Shown here piece by piece: positions 17,968 to 26,977 of a stretch of 64,000 nt of DNA. The notes under the pieces are model-generated. The model was not told the DNA's origin and made no database searches. It saw only the letters and a program-made list of their open reading frames with translations. Within the stretch, counting starts at the first letter, position 1, and each line of letters starts with the position of its first letter. The stretch is taken from assembly GCF_033705735.1 (NCBI RefSeq), contig NZ_CP131130.1, positions 1,739,001-1,803,000 of the forward strand, in the 5' to 3' direction. Both the position numbers and the translations under genes were made by a program. The DNA is from Shinella zoogloeoides. Lineage in GTDB: Bacteria > Pseudomonadota > Alphaproteobacteria > Rhizobiales > Rhizobiaceae.

Positions 17968-18644
17968 TGACGAGTGAGTCGAAGAAAGCCGGTGCCCGGT
18001 CGGGCGGGCGCAAGTCCATCCGGTTCCTGCCCGTCGCGCCTCTGCCGGAAAACCTGCCGGAAGGCCGCCTTGCCATTGCCGACATGGCCAATGCCTTCGG
18101 CGTCACCCACCGCACGCTGCATTTCTATGAGGAAAAGGGCCTGCTGACGGCAGCCCGTGTCGGTCCGATGCGGGTCTACGGCCCCGCGGAAATCCAGCAG
18201 ATGGCCGTGGTCAATACCTGCCGCGAGACGGGAATGCCCGTCGCCGTGATCCAGGAACTGCTGGAGCGGCTCGCCGCGGCCGCAAGCCAGGAGGAAGCCG
18301 ACGGCATCTTCCGCGCCGCCATGACCGCGCGCAAGCGCGAGCTCGCCGCCCAGCAATCGACGATCCGCCGCCAGATGCAGCAGATCAACGAACTGCTCGA
18401 TTTCACCGGCGCGCTGGAAGTCGAGACCAACGACAATGTCCCGCAAGCCAACCTGACGCCGGTGGAGTTGCGCTGCATCGCCCTGATGGCCGAGGGCTAC
18501 CCCACCAGCCGCATCGCCCGCGCACTCGAAATCGAGCCCGGCGAAGTGCAGGTGATGGAAAAGAACATCATCGCCAAGTTCAACAGCAACAACCGTTTCC
18601 AGGCCGTCGCCAAGGCGGTCATGCTGGGGATCGTCGGCCACTGA
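17964..18644 (+). CDS. MerR-type regulator with C-terminal LuxR-like helix-turn-helix
   Basis: 226 residues, apparently two DNA-binding domains in one chain. Residues about 34-85 are a MerR winged helix (RLAIADMANAFGVTHRTLHF..., RVYGPAEIQQM). A long helix of about residues 95-150 forms the usual MerR dimer coil (ELLERLAAAASQEEADGIF..., RKRELAAQQSTIRRQMQQINELL). Residues 163-222 look like a GerE/LuxR helix-turn-helix (LTPVELRCIALMAEGYPTSRIARALEI...). I see no effector-binding cysteines. Ligand and targets unknown. Two ATGs lie in tandem at the start; I used the first. Confidence 0.8.
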   Translation: MMTSESKKAGARSGGRKSIRFLPVAPLPENLPEGRLAIADMANAFGVTHRTLHFYEEKGLLTAARVGPMRVYGPAEIQQMAVVNTCRETGMPVAVIQELLERLAAAASQEEADGIFRAAMTARKRELAAQQSTIRRQMQQINELLDFTGALEVETNDNVPQANLTPVELRCIALMAEGYPTSRIARALEIEPGEVQVMEKNIIAKFNSNNRFQAVAKAVMLGIVGH

Positions 18645-18721
18645 GGCCGGCGTAAGCGGCCGGACATGACGACCGGCCCTTCATCCGCTTCCTGAAAAGC
18701 GGTCCGTCGTGGGGATATGAT

Positions 18722-19849
18722 TTACCGCACGATGGTGAGCGTTTCCGCGGCGCGCGTAATGGCGGTGTAGAGCCAGCGTTCGCGCGTGTCGCGGAAGGCG
18801 AAACTCTCGTCGAACAGCACGACATTGTTCCACTGCGAGCCCTGCGCCTTGTGCACGGTCAGCGCGTAGCCGAAATCGAATTCGTCATAGCGCTTGCGCG
18901 TCGACCACGGAATCTCCTCGTCGAGATTCTCGAAGGCCGCCTTGAGCAGCTTGATCTTGGCCGCGCCGCGATCCATGTCGTCGTCTTCCGGCCGGATCAT
19001 CAGGTTGATGCCGGGCTTTACCGTCTCCTTGGACGAGCTCATCACCTGCCACAGCGAGCCGTTGAGCAGCCCCTTGGCCGGGTCGTTGCGCAGGCACACC
19101 AGCTTGTCGCCGGATTGCGGATAGTCGGTGGTGAAGCCCTTGAGCTCGCGGAGCCGCTGGTTGTAGCGCCGCCGCGTGCGGTTGGTGCCGACGAGCACCT
19201 GGTCGGCGTCGAGCACCAGCGCCTGGTCGACCTCGCCCCGCCCGATGACGCGTGCCGCGCCATAGTCGCCATAGGCGATGTCTCTGCCCTCGCGCACCTG
19301 CATGGCGAGCTGGATGATCGGGTTGTCGCGCGCCTGCCGGTGGATGTCCGTCAGCAGGTAATCCGGTTCCTGGTTGGTGAAATAGCCGCCGCCGGAGACG
19401 GGCGGCAGCTGGCCGGGATCGCCGAGCACGAGGATTGGCGTGCCGAAGCTCATCAGGTCGCGCCCGAGCGCCTCGTCCACCATGGAGCACTCGTCGACGA
19501 CGACGAGCGCGGCCTTGGCGACCGGGCTCTGGCGGTTGATCGAGAACATCGGCGAGATCGACGTCTTGCCGGTCTCCTCGTCGGAGACCTCCTCCTCGCC
19601 GCGCGGGCGGTAGATCAACGAATGGATGGTCTTGGCGTTCGTCGCGCCCTTGGAGCGCAGCACCTGCGCCGCCTTGCCGGTGAAGGCGGCGAACAGCACC
19701 TCGCCGTCGACATTCTCGGCAAAGTGCCGGGCAAGCGTGGTCTTGCCGGTGCCGGCATAGCCGAACAGCCGGAACAGCGGCTCGCGCCCTTCCTTCAGCC
19801 ACCGCGCGACGGCCTTCAGCGCTTCATCCTGTTGAGGTGCGAATTCCAT
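18722..19849 (-). CDS. RecD-like ATP-dependent DNA helicase (SF1)
   Basis: About 375 residues, a compact superfamily 1B helicase lacking the RecB/RecC context. Walker A is GYAGTGKTT (residues 30-38), Walker B is ALVVVDECSMVDE, motif III is LVLGDPGQLPPV, and the C-terminal UvrD-like part has FDFGYALTVHKAQGSQWNNVV and WLYTAITRAAETLTIV. Likely a repair or single-strand processing helicase; relatives are often annotated exodeoxyribonuclease V alpha-like. The ATG at 19849 was chosen because homology starts at FAPQQDEAL; a TTG 14 codons upstream is possible. Confidence 0.88.
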   Translation of the reverse strand: MEFAPQQDEALKAVARWLKEGREPLFRLFGYAGTGKTTLARHFAENVDGEVLFAAFTGKAAQVLRSKGATNAKTIHSLIYRPRGEEEVSDEETGKTSISPMFSINRQSPVAKAALVVVDECSMVDEALGRDLMSFGTPILVLGDPGQLPPVSGGGYFTNQEPDYLLTDIHRQARDNPIIQLAMQVREGRDIAYGDYGAARVIGRGEVDQALVLDADQVLVGTNRTRRRYNQRLRELKGFTTDYPQSGDKLVCLRNDPAKGLLNGSLWQVMSSSKETVKPGINLMIRPEDDDMDRGAAKIKLLKAAFENLDEEIPWSTRKRYDEFDFGYALTVHKAQGSQWNNVVLFDESFAFRDTRERWLYTAITRAAETLTIVR

Positions 19850-19993
19850 GCCGGGACTTGGCAGGATTCGCAGCGGCGAAGCAAGAGGCAACGCCTTCCG
19901 AGGGGACCGCGGAGAAATCGCATCCCCCTTTATTTGGCCCTGTTCGCCGGCCCGCCGACGCGATATTCAGGGCGCAACTTCCGGAGCGATGAT

Positions 19994-21085
19994 TTGCCCC
20001 CCGCCTCCCGCACCCCGAGCGACAGCCCGTCCCCGCATCCCGGCCTCGGCCGGCTGCCCGCAGCCCTGCAATGGGGCCTCGTCGCCATCCTTTCGGCGGC
20101 GGCCACCGCGCCGCTCGAGGCGGCCGGCTTCCCGGCGGCGCTGCTGATGGGGCCGATGCTCGCCGGCATCGTCGTTGCGCTTTGCGGCGGCACGATCCGC
20201 CTGCCCCGCATCTTCTTCTTCGTCGTGCAGGTCGTGCTCGCGCTGATGATCGCGACCATGGTGTCCGAGGATTTCGTCGGTACCTTTGCAGAGAACTGGC
20301 CGCTGATGCTGCTGGTCGTCCTCTCCGTCATCGGCGTCAGCACGCTGTCGGGCTGGCTGATCGCCCGCACCGGCATCCTGCCCGGCACGACGGCGATCTG
20401 GGGCTCCTCCGCCGGCGCCGCCTCGACCATGATGGTGATGGCGGAAGCCTATGGGGCGGATATCCGTCTCGTCGCCTTCATGCAGTATCTACGCGTGGTC
20501 TTCGTCGCGAGCTTCGCAACGCTCGTCGCCCATTTCGGCGGCCATGACGGCGCGGCGGTGCCGCCCCATGCCTGGTTCGAGCCCGTGCCGCTGCTGCCGC
20601 TCGCGGCCATGCTGGTCATCGGCGTCCTCGCAGGCGTCATCGGCCAGCGGCTGCGTATCCCGGCCGGCGCCTTCCTCGTTCCCTTCGCCCTCGCCTCGGT
20701 GCTGAATTCAGCGGGCACGGTGACGATCGTCCTGCCGCAATGGCTGCTCGTCGCCGCCTTCACCCTGCTCGGCTGGAACATCGGCCTCGGCTTCACCCGG
20801 GCGATCCTGCTGCACGCCCGCCGCGCGCTGCTGCCGACGGTCGTCTCGATCATCGCGCTGATCAGCTTTTCCGGCCTGCTTGCCGGCCTCCTGATCCTCG
20901 TCCTCGGCGTCGATCCGCTGACGGCCTATCTCGCAACCAGCCCGGGCGGCCTCGATTCCATCGCCGTCATCGCCGCTTCGAGCAAGGTCGACATCGCCTT
21001 CGTCATGACCTTGCAGACGGCGCGGCTGATCCTCGTGACGCTGATCGGCCCGTGGCTCGCCCGCTTCGTCGCGGATCGTGCCTAG
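19994..21085 (+). CDS. AbrB family putative membrane transporter (PF05145)
   Basis: About 363 residues of mostly hydrophobic sequence, around ten membrane segments arranged as two repeats, as in the family once called putative ammonia monooxygenase/AbrB. Visible repeats are the GPMLAGIVVAL and PAGAFLVPFALASVL segments, GILPGTTAIWGSSAGAASTMMVMAEAYGAD, and its second-half counterpart AYLATSPGGLDSIAVIA. Transport substrate unknown. The start is the TTG at 19994, preceded by CCGGAG. The frame is open much further upstream, but only as the antisense shadow of the helicase gene. Confidence 0.78.
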   Translation: MPPASRTPSDSPSPHPGLGRLPAALQWGLVAILSAAATAPLEAAGFPAALLMGPMLAGIVVALCGGTIRLPRIFFFVVQVVLALMIATMVSEDFVGTFAENWPLMLLVVLSVIGVSTLSGWLIARTGILPGTTAIWGSSAGAASTMMVMAEAYGADIRLVAFMQYLRVVFVASFATLVAHFGGHDGAAVPPHAWFEPVPLLPLAAMLVIGVLAGVIGQRLRIPAGAFLVPFALASVLNSAGTVTIVLPQWLLVAAFTLLGWNIGLGFTRAILLHARRALLPTVVSIIALISFSGLLAGLLILVLGVDPLTAYLATSPGGLDSIAVIAASSKVDIAFVMTLQTARLILVTLIGPWLARFVADRA

Positions 21086-21087
21086 AG

Positions 21088-21180
21088 CAATTCCAGCAAA
21101 AGTGCGCAGCGGTTTTGCTGGAATTGCGTAGAAACAAAAGGATAGAGCGTTTTCGCGATTCGGGGAAAAGCGGAAATGCT
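21088..21180. repeat. Rhizobial intergenic palindromic repeat
   Basis: A perfect 15-bp inverted repeat (GCAATTCCAGCAAAA at 21088, TTTTGCTGGAATTGC at 21113) is followed by a second conserved-looking block ending near the nitrile hydratase accessory gene. Sequences of this look are scattered between genes in rhizobia and agrobacteria. It lies between convergent genes and may act as a terminator for both. Confidence 0.65.
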
Positions 21181-21540
21181 TTATCCGGACGCGTTTTCGA
21201 GCAGGATGGGCTTGCCGTGCGGCGTCGCCTCGGCCGCCCGGGCCCAGCGATCTGAAAGCGCGGCCTGCTCCCCCTCGCTCGCAACGCCTCGCTCGGAAAG
21301 CAGCACGGACAGTGCCGCCACCCAGCAGTCGAAATAATCCGCGCCATCGGCGGCGCGGCCCGGGCGGTGCACCTCGCGCGAAAGGGCCTCCGCCCATTCC
21401 GCCCAGGTGAAGACACCCTGCTCGTGCAGGCGGACGGTCATCGCGAAGGCCTGCGCCTGCCACGGCTCGGCAAAGACCGGATCGCCCTCGGCGGAGCGCG
21501 GCAGGCCGGGCGAATCGATCGGCGTCTCACACCGGCTCAA
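21181..21540 (-). CDS. Nitrile hydratase accessory protein
   Basis: About 119 residues. It resembles the N-terminal part of the nitrile hydratase beta subunit, as the P14K/NhlE-type activators do; these help insert cobalt and oxidise the active-site cysteines. Seen in PVFAEPWQAQAFAMTVRLHEQGVFTWAEWAEAL and YFDCWVAALSVLLSERG. Last gene of the alpha-beta-accessory operon, overlapping the beta gene end. I prefer the TTG at 21540 because GGGAGAG lies just upstream of it; an ATG at 21558 has no ribosome site. Confidence 0.8.
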   Translation of the reverse strand: MSRCETPIDSPGLPRSAEGDPVFAEPWQAQAFAMTVRLHEQGVFTWAEWAEALSREVHRPGRAADGADYFDCWVAALSVLLSERGVASEGEQAALSDRWARAAEATPHGKPILLENASG

Positions 21541-22186
21541 GATAGCTCTCCCAGGCATCGATCGAGACCGTCAGGCCGGGCTCGGCCCCCTCGCCCCAGA
21601 TTTCCGCGCCATCGAAGACGACGGTATAGACCCATTGCGGGTTCTCGCCCCTGCCGTGGGCACTGTCGTCCGGGAAGACGAAGGAGCCCTGCACGGCCTC
21701 CACCACGCCCACCTTGTCGCGGGCGTAGCGCGGCAGGCGGGTATGCGTTGGCGGATTGAGGTTGCGGGTGCGCACGCGCGCGCCGGCAGCAAAGCGCGGC
21801 GCGGTGTCGAGCGGACGGTCGCATGGCCCGCCCCTCGCAAGCACCGCCGGCACCATCTCCGCCTTGAGAACGCGCTTCGGCTCCGCCCCCTTCTCCAGCA
21901 TTCGCCCTTCGGCAAGCTCGGCGGTGCTGACGAAACCGTGCCGCTCAAGGAGCGTTTCAAGCGCGCGAATCCAGATCTCGTAATAGCTCGCCGAAAGGTA
22001 GGTGGCCGGCGGGATGCTTTCCCGCGCATGGCGGCTCTCGTCGATGCTCCAGGCGCCGAAGGCGCCGCAGGAGAGCGTCACGCCGAGCGCCCGCTTTTCC
22101 CATTCGGCATGGAAATAGGGCTCGCCCGGTTCCGACGCGACGGGGCCGAAGCCGTGCAGGCCGCCGAGATCGTGCGGCCCGTTCAT
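21527..22186 (-). CDS. nthB: Nitrile hydratase beta subunit
   Basis: Partner of the catalytic alpha subunit in hydration of nitriles to amides; cytosolic. 219 residues, normal length. It starts [16 protein letters not shown], the family hallmark, with [28 protein letters not shown] and the C-terminal SH3-like part [24 protein letters not shown]. The start overlaps the alpha stop in an ATGA, a sign of tight coupling. A longer open frame upstream is only the shadow of the alpha gene. Confidence 0.93.
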   Translation of the reverse strand: MNGPHDLGGLHGFGPVASEPGEPYFHAEWEKRALGVTLSCGAFGAWSIDESRHARESIPPATYLSASYYEIWIRALETLLERHGFVSTAELAEGRMLEKGAEPKRVLKAEMVPAVLARGGPCDRPLDTAPRFAAGARVRTRNLNPPTHTRLPRYARDKVGVVEAVQGSFVFPDDSAHGRGENPQWVYTVVFDGAEIWGEGAEPGLTVSIDAWESYLEPV

Positions 22187-22809
22187 GGCCGCGCCTCCAG
22201 CGGCAGCGCCAGCCCCGTGCCGATCATCGAATCGCGCGTGACGAGATCGGCCAGCGCCTCCTGGTCGAGCCCTTCCGTTCCCACCGGCCGCTCGGGCACG
22301 ACGAGGTAGCGCAGCTCCGCGGTCGAATCCCAGACGCGGATTTTCCTGCCAGCCGGCAACGCCACGCCGAATTCCTCCAGCACGCCGCGCGGGTCCATGA
22401 CCGCGCGCGACCGGTAGGCCGGCGCCTTGTACCAGACGGGCGGCAGGCCGAGCACGGACCACGGATAGCAGGAGCAGAGCGTGCAGACGACGAGATTGTG
22501 CGTCTCGGTATCGTTGAAAACCGCCCGCATATGCTCGCCCTGCCGGCCGGTATAGCCGAGGCTGGCGATGGCCGCCGTGGCGTCGCGCCGCAGCCAGTCG
22601 GCAAAGTCCGGCTCCGCCCAGGCCTTGGCGACGACGCGCGCGCCGTTGCGCGGGCCGATCTTCGTCTCATAGGTCTCGACGATGACGTCGATGGCCCCGG
22701 GATCGATCAGCCCCTTTTGCGTCAGGATGGTCTCCAGCGCGCGCACGCGCGCTTCCATCGGCGAGAAATGGTTGTCGTGATGGTGATGGTCGTCGTGATC
22801 GTGCGACAC
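22183..22809 (-). CDS. nthA: Nitrile hydratase alpha subunit, cobalt type
   Basis: Catalytic subunit, 208 residues. The metal claw [10 protein letters not shown] places ligands Cys109, Cys112 and Cys114. Threonine after the first cysteine marks the cobalt class; iron enzymes have serine there. The N-terminus is unusually histidine-rich ([14 protein letters not shown]) and may hold metal. The GTG start is supported by GGAGGGA six bases upstream. First gene of nthA-nthB-accessory. No amidase gene is adjacent; the nearest amidase lies some 31 kb away. Confidence 0.95.
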   Translation of the reverse strand: MSHDHDDHHHHDNHFSPMEARVRALETILTQKGLIDPGAIDVIVETYETKIGPRNGARVVAKAWAEPDFADWLRRDATAAIASLGYTGRQGEHMRAVFNDTETHNLVVCTLCSCYPWSVLGLPPVWYKAPAYRSRAVMDPRGVLEEFGVALPAGRKIRVWDSTAELRYLVVPERPVGTEGLDQEALADLVTRDSMIGTGLALPLEARP

Positions 22810-22844
22810 GGCAGTCCCTCCGGCTTTGCCCCGACCTTATGCTG

Positions 22845-23438
22845 TCAGCGCAGCATCGGCCAGAGGCTTGCGACGAGCAGGAGCGCCATCGTGATATTGA
22901 ACCATTTCAGCCGCACCGGATCGGACAGCCACTGGCGCAGCGCCGAGCCGAAGCCGGCCCAGGTGGAAACGCTCGGGAAATTGACGATGGCGAAGGCAAG
23001 GCCGACCACGAGCACGCTCATCGTGTAGTTCGCGGCATTCGTATAGGTCGCCATGGCGGAGACGGCCATGACCCAGGCCTTGGGATTGACCCACTGGAAG
23101 GCGGCGGCCTCGAGGAAGCTCATCGGCCGGGTCGCGCCCGCGCTCTCGCCGAGGCTGCGCGAGGTGCCGATCTTCCAGGCGATCCAGACGAGATAGGCCC
23201 CGCCGGCGAATTTCAGCACCGTATAGACGAGCGGCACCGTCTCCAGCAGCGCACCGAGACCGAAGCCGACGGCCAGCAGCAGCACGAGGAACCCGACGCC
23301 GATGCCGCACATATGCGGGATCGTCCGGACGAAGCCGAAGTTCACGCCCGAGGCGAAGAGCATCATGTTGTTGGGACCGGGGGTGATGGAGGTCGTGAAG
23401 GCGAAGACGAGCAGCGCCAGAAAGATTTCGATCTGCAT
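22845..23438 (-). CDS. LysE/RhtB family amino-acid exporter
   Basis: 197-residue inner-membrane protein with six predicted hydrophobic segments, exporting amino acids or related metabolites. Signature TSITPGPNNMMLFASGVNFGF near the N-terminus, FAGGAYLVWIAWKI, and FQWVNPKAWVMAVSAMATY. It sits about 35 bases upstream of the nitrile hydratase operon on the same strand and may share its transcript; export of a product of that pathway is a guess. Confidence 0.88.
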   Translation of the reverse strand: MQIEIFLALLVFAFTTSITPGPNNMMLFASGVNFGFVRTIPHMCGIGVGFLVLLLAVGFGLGALLETVPLVYTVLKFAGGAYLVWIAWKIGTSRSLGESAGATRPMSFLEAAAFQWVNPKAWVMAVSAMATYTNAANYTMSVLVVGLAFAIVNFPSVSTWAGFGSALRQWLSDPVRLKWFNITMALLLVASLWPMLR

Positions 23439-23558
23439 GGCAGACTCTTGTGATCCGGATTGTTTTTTCCGATTGATAGTCCATCTCTTGGTGACGGCCA
23501 GCCAATTCTTGTCATTGAGACAATTCCGGCTGGCGGCCCATTGTTCGCGGAGCGCAAG

Positions 23559-24404
23559 ATGAAAGCGGAACTACCGGCAGTTACCCTCCCCGGCGGCCGG
23601 CAGGTGCCGGCGCTCGGCCTCGGCACCTGGCACATGGGGGAAGGCGACGCCTCCCGTGCCGAGGAGGCGGCAAGCCTTCGAGCCGGGCTCGACCTCGGCA
23701 TGACGGTGATCGACACGGCGGAAATGTATGCCGACGGCGGGGCCGAAGAGGTGGTCGGCGACGCGATCGGCGGGCGGCGCGACGAGGTCTTCCTCGTCAG
23801 CAAGGTGCTGCCCTACAATGCCAGCCGCACCGGCACCGTCGCGGCCTGCGAGGCGAGCCTCAGGCGGCTCGGCACCGACCATATCGACCTTTACCTCCTG
23901 CACTGGCGTGGCCGCCATCCACTGGCGGAGACGGTCGAGGCCTTCGAGGGGCTGAAGGCCGCGGGCAAGATTGGCGCCTGGGGCGTTTCCAATTTCGACG
24001 AACCGGACATGAGGGAACTGCTCGGCGCCGCCGAGCCGGCCCGGCCCGCCGCCAACCAGATCCTCTACAATCTCGCCCGCCGCGGCATCGAATACGATCT
24101 CCTGCGCTGGAGCCAGGTGCAGGGCATCCCGCTCATGGCCTATTCGCCGCTCGACGAGGGCCGGCTGATCGGCCATCCGGCGCTGGAGGAGATCGGCCGC
24201 ATCCACAATGCGACGAGCGCCCAGGTCGCCCTCGCCTTCCTGCTAACGCGGGCGAATGTCATCGCCATCCCGAAGTCCGGCTCGCCGGACCGGGTGCGCG
24301 AAAATTTCAAGGCCTCCGAGATCCGCCTGACTTCGGAAGACCTCCGCCTCCTCGACGAAGCCTTCCCGCCCCCGACGCGCAAGCGGCCGCTGGAGATGAT
24401 CTGA
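23559..24404 (+). CDS. Aldo/keto reductase
   Basis: NADPH-dependent carbonyl reductase of the AKR superfamily, 281 residues. The catalytic tetrad is readable: Asp in TVIDTAEMY with Tyr four residues on, Lys in LVSKVLPYN, His in [13 protein letters not shown]-binding segments are AYSPLDEG and [14 protein letters not shown]. The start ATG of [13 protein letters not shown] follows CGGAG. Divergent from the LysE exporter; ends in a shared terminator with ilvH. Substrate unknown. Confidence 0.88.
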   Translation: MKAELPAVTLPGGRQVPALGLGTWHMGEGDASRAEEAASLRAGLDLGMTVIDTAEMYADGGAEEVVGDAIGGRRDEVFLVSKVLPYNASRTGTVAACEASLRRLGTDHIDLYLLHWRGRHPLAETVEAFEGLKAAGKIGAWGVSNFDEPDMRELLGAAEPARPAANQILYNLARRGIEYDLLRWSQVQGIPLMAYSPLDEGRLIGHPALEEIGRIHNATSAQVALAFLLTRANVIAIPKSGSPDRVRENFKASEIRLTSEDLRLLDEAFPPPTRKRPLEMI

Positions 24405-24448
24405 AACGAAAAGGGCTTTCCGCCAAGACGGAAAGCCCTTCGTTTTTT
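24405..24448. terminator. Bidirectional terminator, aldo/keto reductase and ilvH
   Basis: A long stem (AGGGCTTTCCG/CGGAAAGCCCT, extended by AACG/CGTT) runs into six T's on the plus strand. It lies between two convergent genes with only 71 bases between their stops. Confidence 0.9.
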
Positions 24449-24475
24449 CAGTCGCTTTTGCTGTCTTTCAACAGC

Positions 24476-25048
24476 TCACATTCCCTGCGGACCGCGGTTC
24501 ATCGCGGCGATGCCGGTGCGGCAGACTTCCACGAGGCCAAGCGGCTTCATGATCGCTACGAACTGGTCGATCTTGGAGGACTTGCCGGTGATCTCCAGGA
24601 TGAAATGCTCGGTGGTCGCATCGACGACCTTGGCATGGAAGGCGTCGGCGAGGCGCAGCGTCTCCTGACGCATCTCGCCGGAACCGACGACCTTCACCAG
24701 CGCCACTTCGCGCTCGATGGGACGCTCCTGGCCGAGCACCTTGGCGCGGACGGTAAGGTCGACCACGCGATGGACCGGCACGATGCGCTCGAGCTGCGAC
24801 TTGATCTGCTCCAGCACGCCCGGCGTGCCGCGCGTGACGATGGTGATGCGCGAAAGATGCGCCTCATGCTCGGTCTCGGAAACTGTCAGGCTCTCGATAT
24901 TGTAGCCGCGGCCGGAGAACAGGCCGATGACGCGGGCAAGGACGCCCGGCTCGTTGTCGACGAGCACCGAGAGCGTATGGCTCTCGGCAACCTGCGTTTC
25001 CTTGGCGATGAAATAGGCGGAGCCCGTGGGCTGAAGGTGTGCGTTCAT
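24476..25048 (-). CDS. ilvH: Acetolactate synthase regulatory subunit
   Basis: Small subunit that activates the catalytic subunit and confers valine feedback. 190 residues. The N-terminal ACT domain starts HTLSVLVDNEPGVLARVIGLFSGRGYNIESLTVSETE, followed by a C-terminal domain (REVALVKV, DATTEHFILEITGKSSKIDQFVAIMKPLGLVEVCRTG). 17 bases downstream of ilvI on the same strand, so one operon with attenuation control at its head. Confidence 0.97.
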   Translation of the reverse strand: MNAHLQPTGSAYFIAKETQVAESHTLSVLVDNEPGVLARVIGLFSGRGYNIESLTVSETEHEAHLSRITIVTRGTPGVLEQIKSQLERIVPVHRVVDLTVRAKVLGQERPIEREVALVKVVGSGEMRQETLRLADAFHAKVVDATTEHFILEITGKSSKIDQFVAIMKPLGLVEVCRTGIAAMNRGPQGM

Positions 25049-25065
25049 GGGTTCTCTACCTTATA

Positions 25066-26844
25066 TCAAACGAGCTGGCGGCCCTTGGCGTCGATCGCGT
25101 TGGCGACCGCTTCGTCCGTGGCCTCGTCGGGCAGCAGCATTTCGTTATGCGCCTTGCCCGAGGGGATCATCGGGAAGCAGTTCGCGAGATTCGCCACGCG
25201 GCAGTCGAAGATGACCGGGCGCTTGACGTCGATCATCTCCTGGATGGCCGCATCGAGATCGGCCGGCTTGTCGCAGGCGATGCCGACGCCGCCATAGGCC
25301 TCCGCCAGCTTGACGAAGTCGGGCATGGCTTCCGTGTAGGAGTTCGACAGGCGGTTGCCGTGCAGCAGCTGCTGCCACTGGCGCACCATGCCCATATACT
25401 GGTTGTTCAGGATGAAGATCTTGACCGGCAGGTTATACTGCACGGCGCAGCTCATTTCCTGGATGCACATCTGGATCGAGGCGTCGCCGGCAATGTCGAT
25501 GACGAGGCTGTCGCGATGCGCGACCTGCACGCCGATGGCCGCCGGGAAGCCGTAGCCCATCGTGCCGAGGCCGCCCGAGGTCATCCAGCGGTTCGGCTGC
25601 TCGAAGCCGTAGAACTGCGCCGCCCACATCTGGTGCTGGCCGACTTCCGTCGTGATATAGGTATCGCGGTCCTTGGTCAGCTCGTAGAGCCGCTGGATCG
25701 CATATTGCGGCATGATGACGTCGGGGCTCGGCGTATAGGCGAAGGAATTGCGCGCCCGCCACTTGGCAATCGACGTCCACCAGTCGGCCTGGACTGCCTT
25801 GTCGTAGTCCTTCGCGCCGGCGCGCCACTGGCGGACCATGTCCTCGAGGACGTTGCCGACATCGCCCAGGATCGGAACGTCGACGCGGACGTTCTTGTTG
25901 AACGAGGACGGGTCGATGTCGATGTGGATCTTCTTCGAGTTCGGCGAGAAGGCATTCAGGCGGCCGGTGATGCGGTCGTCGAAGCGCGCGCCGATGCAGA
26001 CCATGACGTCGCAATCATGCATCGCCATGTTCGCCTCGTAGGAGCCGTGCATGCCCAGCATGCCCAGCCAGTTCTTGCCGGAGGCCGGATAGGCGCCGAG
26101 GCCCATCAGCGTGGAGGTGATCGGGAAGCCGGTGATCTCGACCAGCTCGCGCAAGAGGCGCGAGGCTTCCGGACCGGAATTCACGACGCCGCCGCCGGAA
26201 TAGATGATCGGCCGGCGGGCGGACTTCATCAGGCTGACGGCGGCCGCGATCTGGTTGGCGTCGCCCTGAACCTTCGGCTGGTAGCTCTTCTGGATGGGCG
26301 CGTCGGACGGCGGCGTATAGGTGCCGGTCGCGAACTGGACGTCCTTCGGGATATCGACGACGACGGGACCGGGACGGCCGGACTGCGCGACGCGGAACGC
26401 CTCGTGGATGATGCGGGCGAGATCGTTGACGTCCTTGACCAGCCAGTTGTGCTTGGTGCAGGGGCGCGTGATGCCGACCGTGTCGCATTCCTGGAAGGCG
26501 TCCGATCCGATGAGCGTGGTCGGAACCTGACCGGTGAGGCAGACGAGCGGGATGGAATCCATCAGGGCGTCCTGCAGCGGCGTGACGGCATTGGTCGCGC
26601 CGGGGCCGGAGGTGACGAGCATGACGCCGACCTTGCCGGTGGAGCGGGCATAGCCTTCGGCCATGTGGCCGGCGCCCTGCTCGTGGCGCACGAGGATGTG
26701 CTCGATGTCTTCCTGCTGGAAGATCTCGTCATAGATTGGCAGGACGGCGCCGCCCGGATAGCCGAAGATATGTTCAACGCCATTGTCTTTCAGGGCCTGC
26801 AAGACAATTTCGGCGCCCGTCATCTGGTTTTCTGTTCCGCTCAT
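25066..26844 (-). CDS. ilvI: Acetolactate synthase catalytic subunit
   Basis: Thiamine-diphosphate and FAD enzyme making acetolactate and acetohydroxybutyrate, the committed step to branched-chain amino acids. About 592 residues. GYPGGAVLPIYDE and VRHEQGAGHMAEGYAR (catalytic Glu), SGPGATNAVTPLQDALMDS, FAD-region GARFDDRITGRLNAF, and the ThDP motif IDIAGDASIQMCIQEMS...NNQYMGMVRQWQ. The ATG at 26844 (MSGTENQ) is my choice; an ATG nine codons earlier at 26871 is also open. Preceded by a leader peptide and attenuator. Could equally be called ilvB. Confidence 0.97.
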   Translation of the reverse strand: MSGTENQMTGAEIVLQALKDNGVEHIFGYPGGAVLPIYDEIFQQEDIEHILVRHEQGAGHMAEGYARSTGKVGVMLVTSGPGATNAVTPLQDALMDSIPLVCLTGQVPTTLIGSDAFQECDTVGITRPCTKHNWLVKDVNDLARIIHEAFRVAQSGRPGPVVVDIPKDVQFATGTYTPPSDAPIQKSYQPKVQGDANQIAAAVSLMKSARRPIIYSGGGVVNSGPEASRLLRELVEITGFPITSTLMGLGAYPASGKNWLGMLGMHGSYEANMAMHDCDVMVCIGARFDDRITGRLNAFSPNSKKIHIDIDPSSFNKNVRVDVPILGDVGNVLEDMVRQWRAGAKDYDKAVQADWWTSIAKWRARNSFAYTPSPDVIMPQYAIQRLYELTKDRDTYITTEVGQHQMWAAQFYGFEQPNRWMTSGGLGTMGYGFPAAIGVQVAHRDSLVIDIAGDASIQMCIQEMSCAVQYNLPVKIFILNNQYMGMVRQWQQLLHGNRLSNSYTEAMPDFVKLAEAYGGVGIACDKPADLDAAIQEMIDVKRPVIFDCRVANLANCFPMIPSGKAHNEMLLPDEATDEAVANAIDAKGRQLV

Positions 26845-26898
26845 CGGATTTCCGTCCGTCTCTTTTCGCATTTCGGGTGATTATCGAATTTCTGGGCA

Positions 26899-26923
26899 TA
26901 AAAAAAGGCCCCTGGAGGAGCCT
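26899..26923 (-). terminator. Attenuator terminator of ilvIH
   Basis: On the minus strand AGGCTCC-TCCA-GGGGCCT (one G-U pair) is followed by seven T's. It lies between the leader peptide and ilvI, where a transcription attenuator would act. Confidence 0.85.
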
Positions 26924-26930
26924 GCTTACC

Positions 26931-26977
26931 GCGCATGGGTGCTTTCGCCGGGTGGTTACACCACCTTGCCCATGCGC
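26931..26977 (-). promoter_or_regulatory. Upstream hairpin of the ilv attenuator
   Basis: GCGCATGGG inside the leader peptide gene pairs with CCCATGCGC just after it. Within that arm GGTGGT pairs with ACCACC across the leader stop codon. This is the usual position of a pause structure, which ribosome stalling on Val codons would disrupt. Confidence 0.65.

Noticed and set aside
18851..19993. Upstream extension of the AbrB-family frame
   Set aside because: Antisense to the RecD-like helicase; membrane-protein homology begins only after 19994, where a TTG has a ribosome site.
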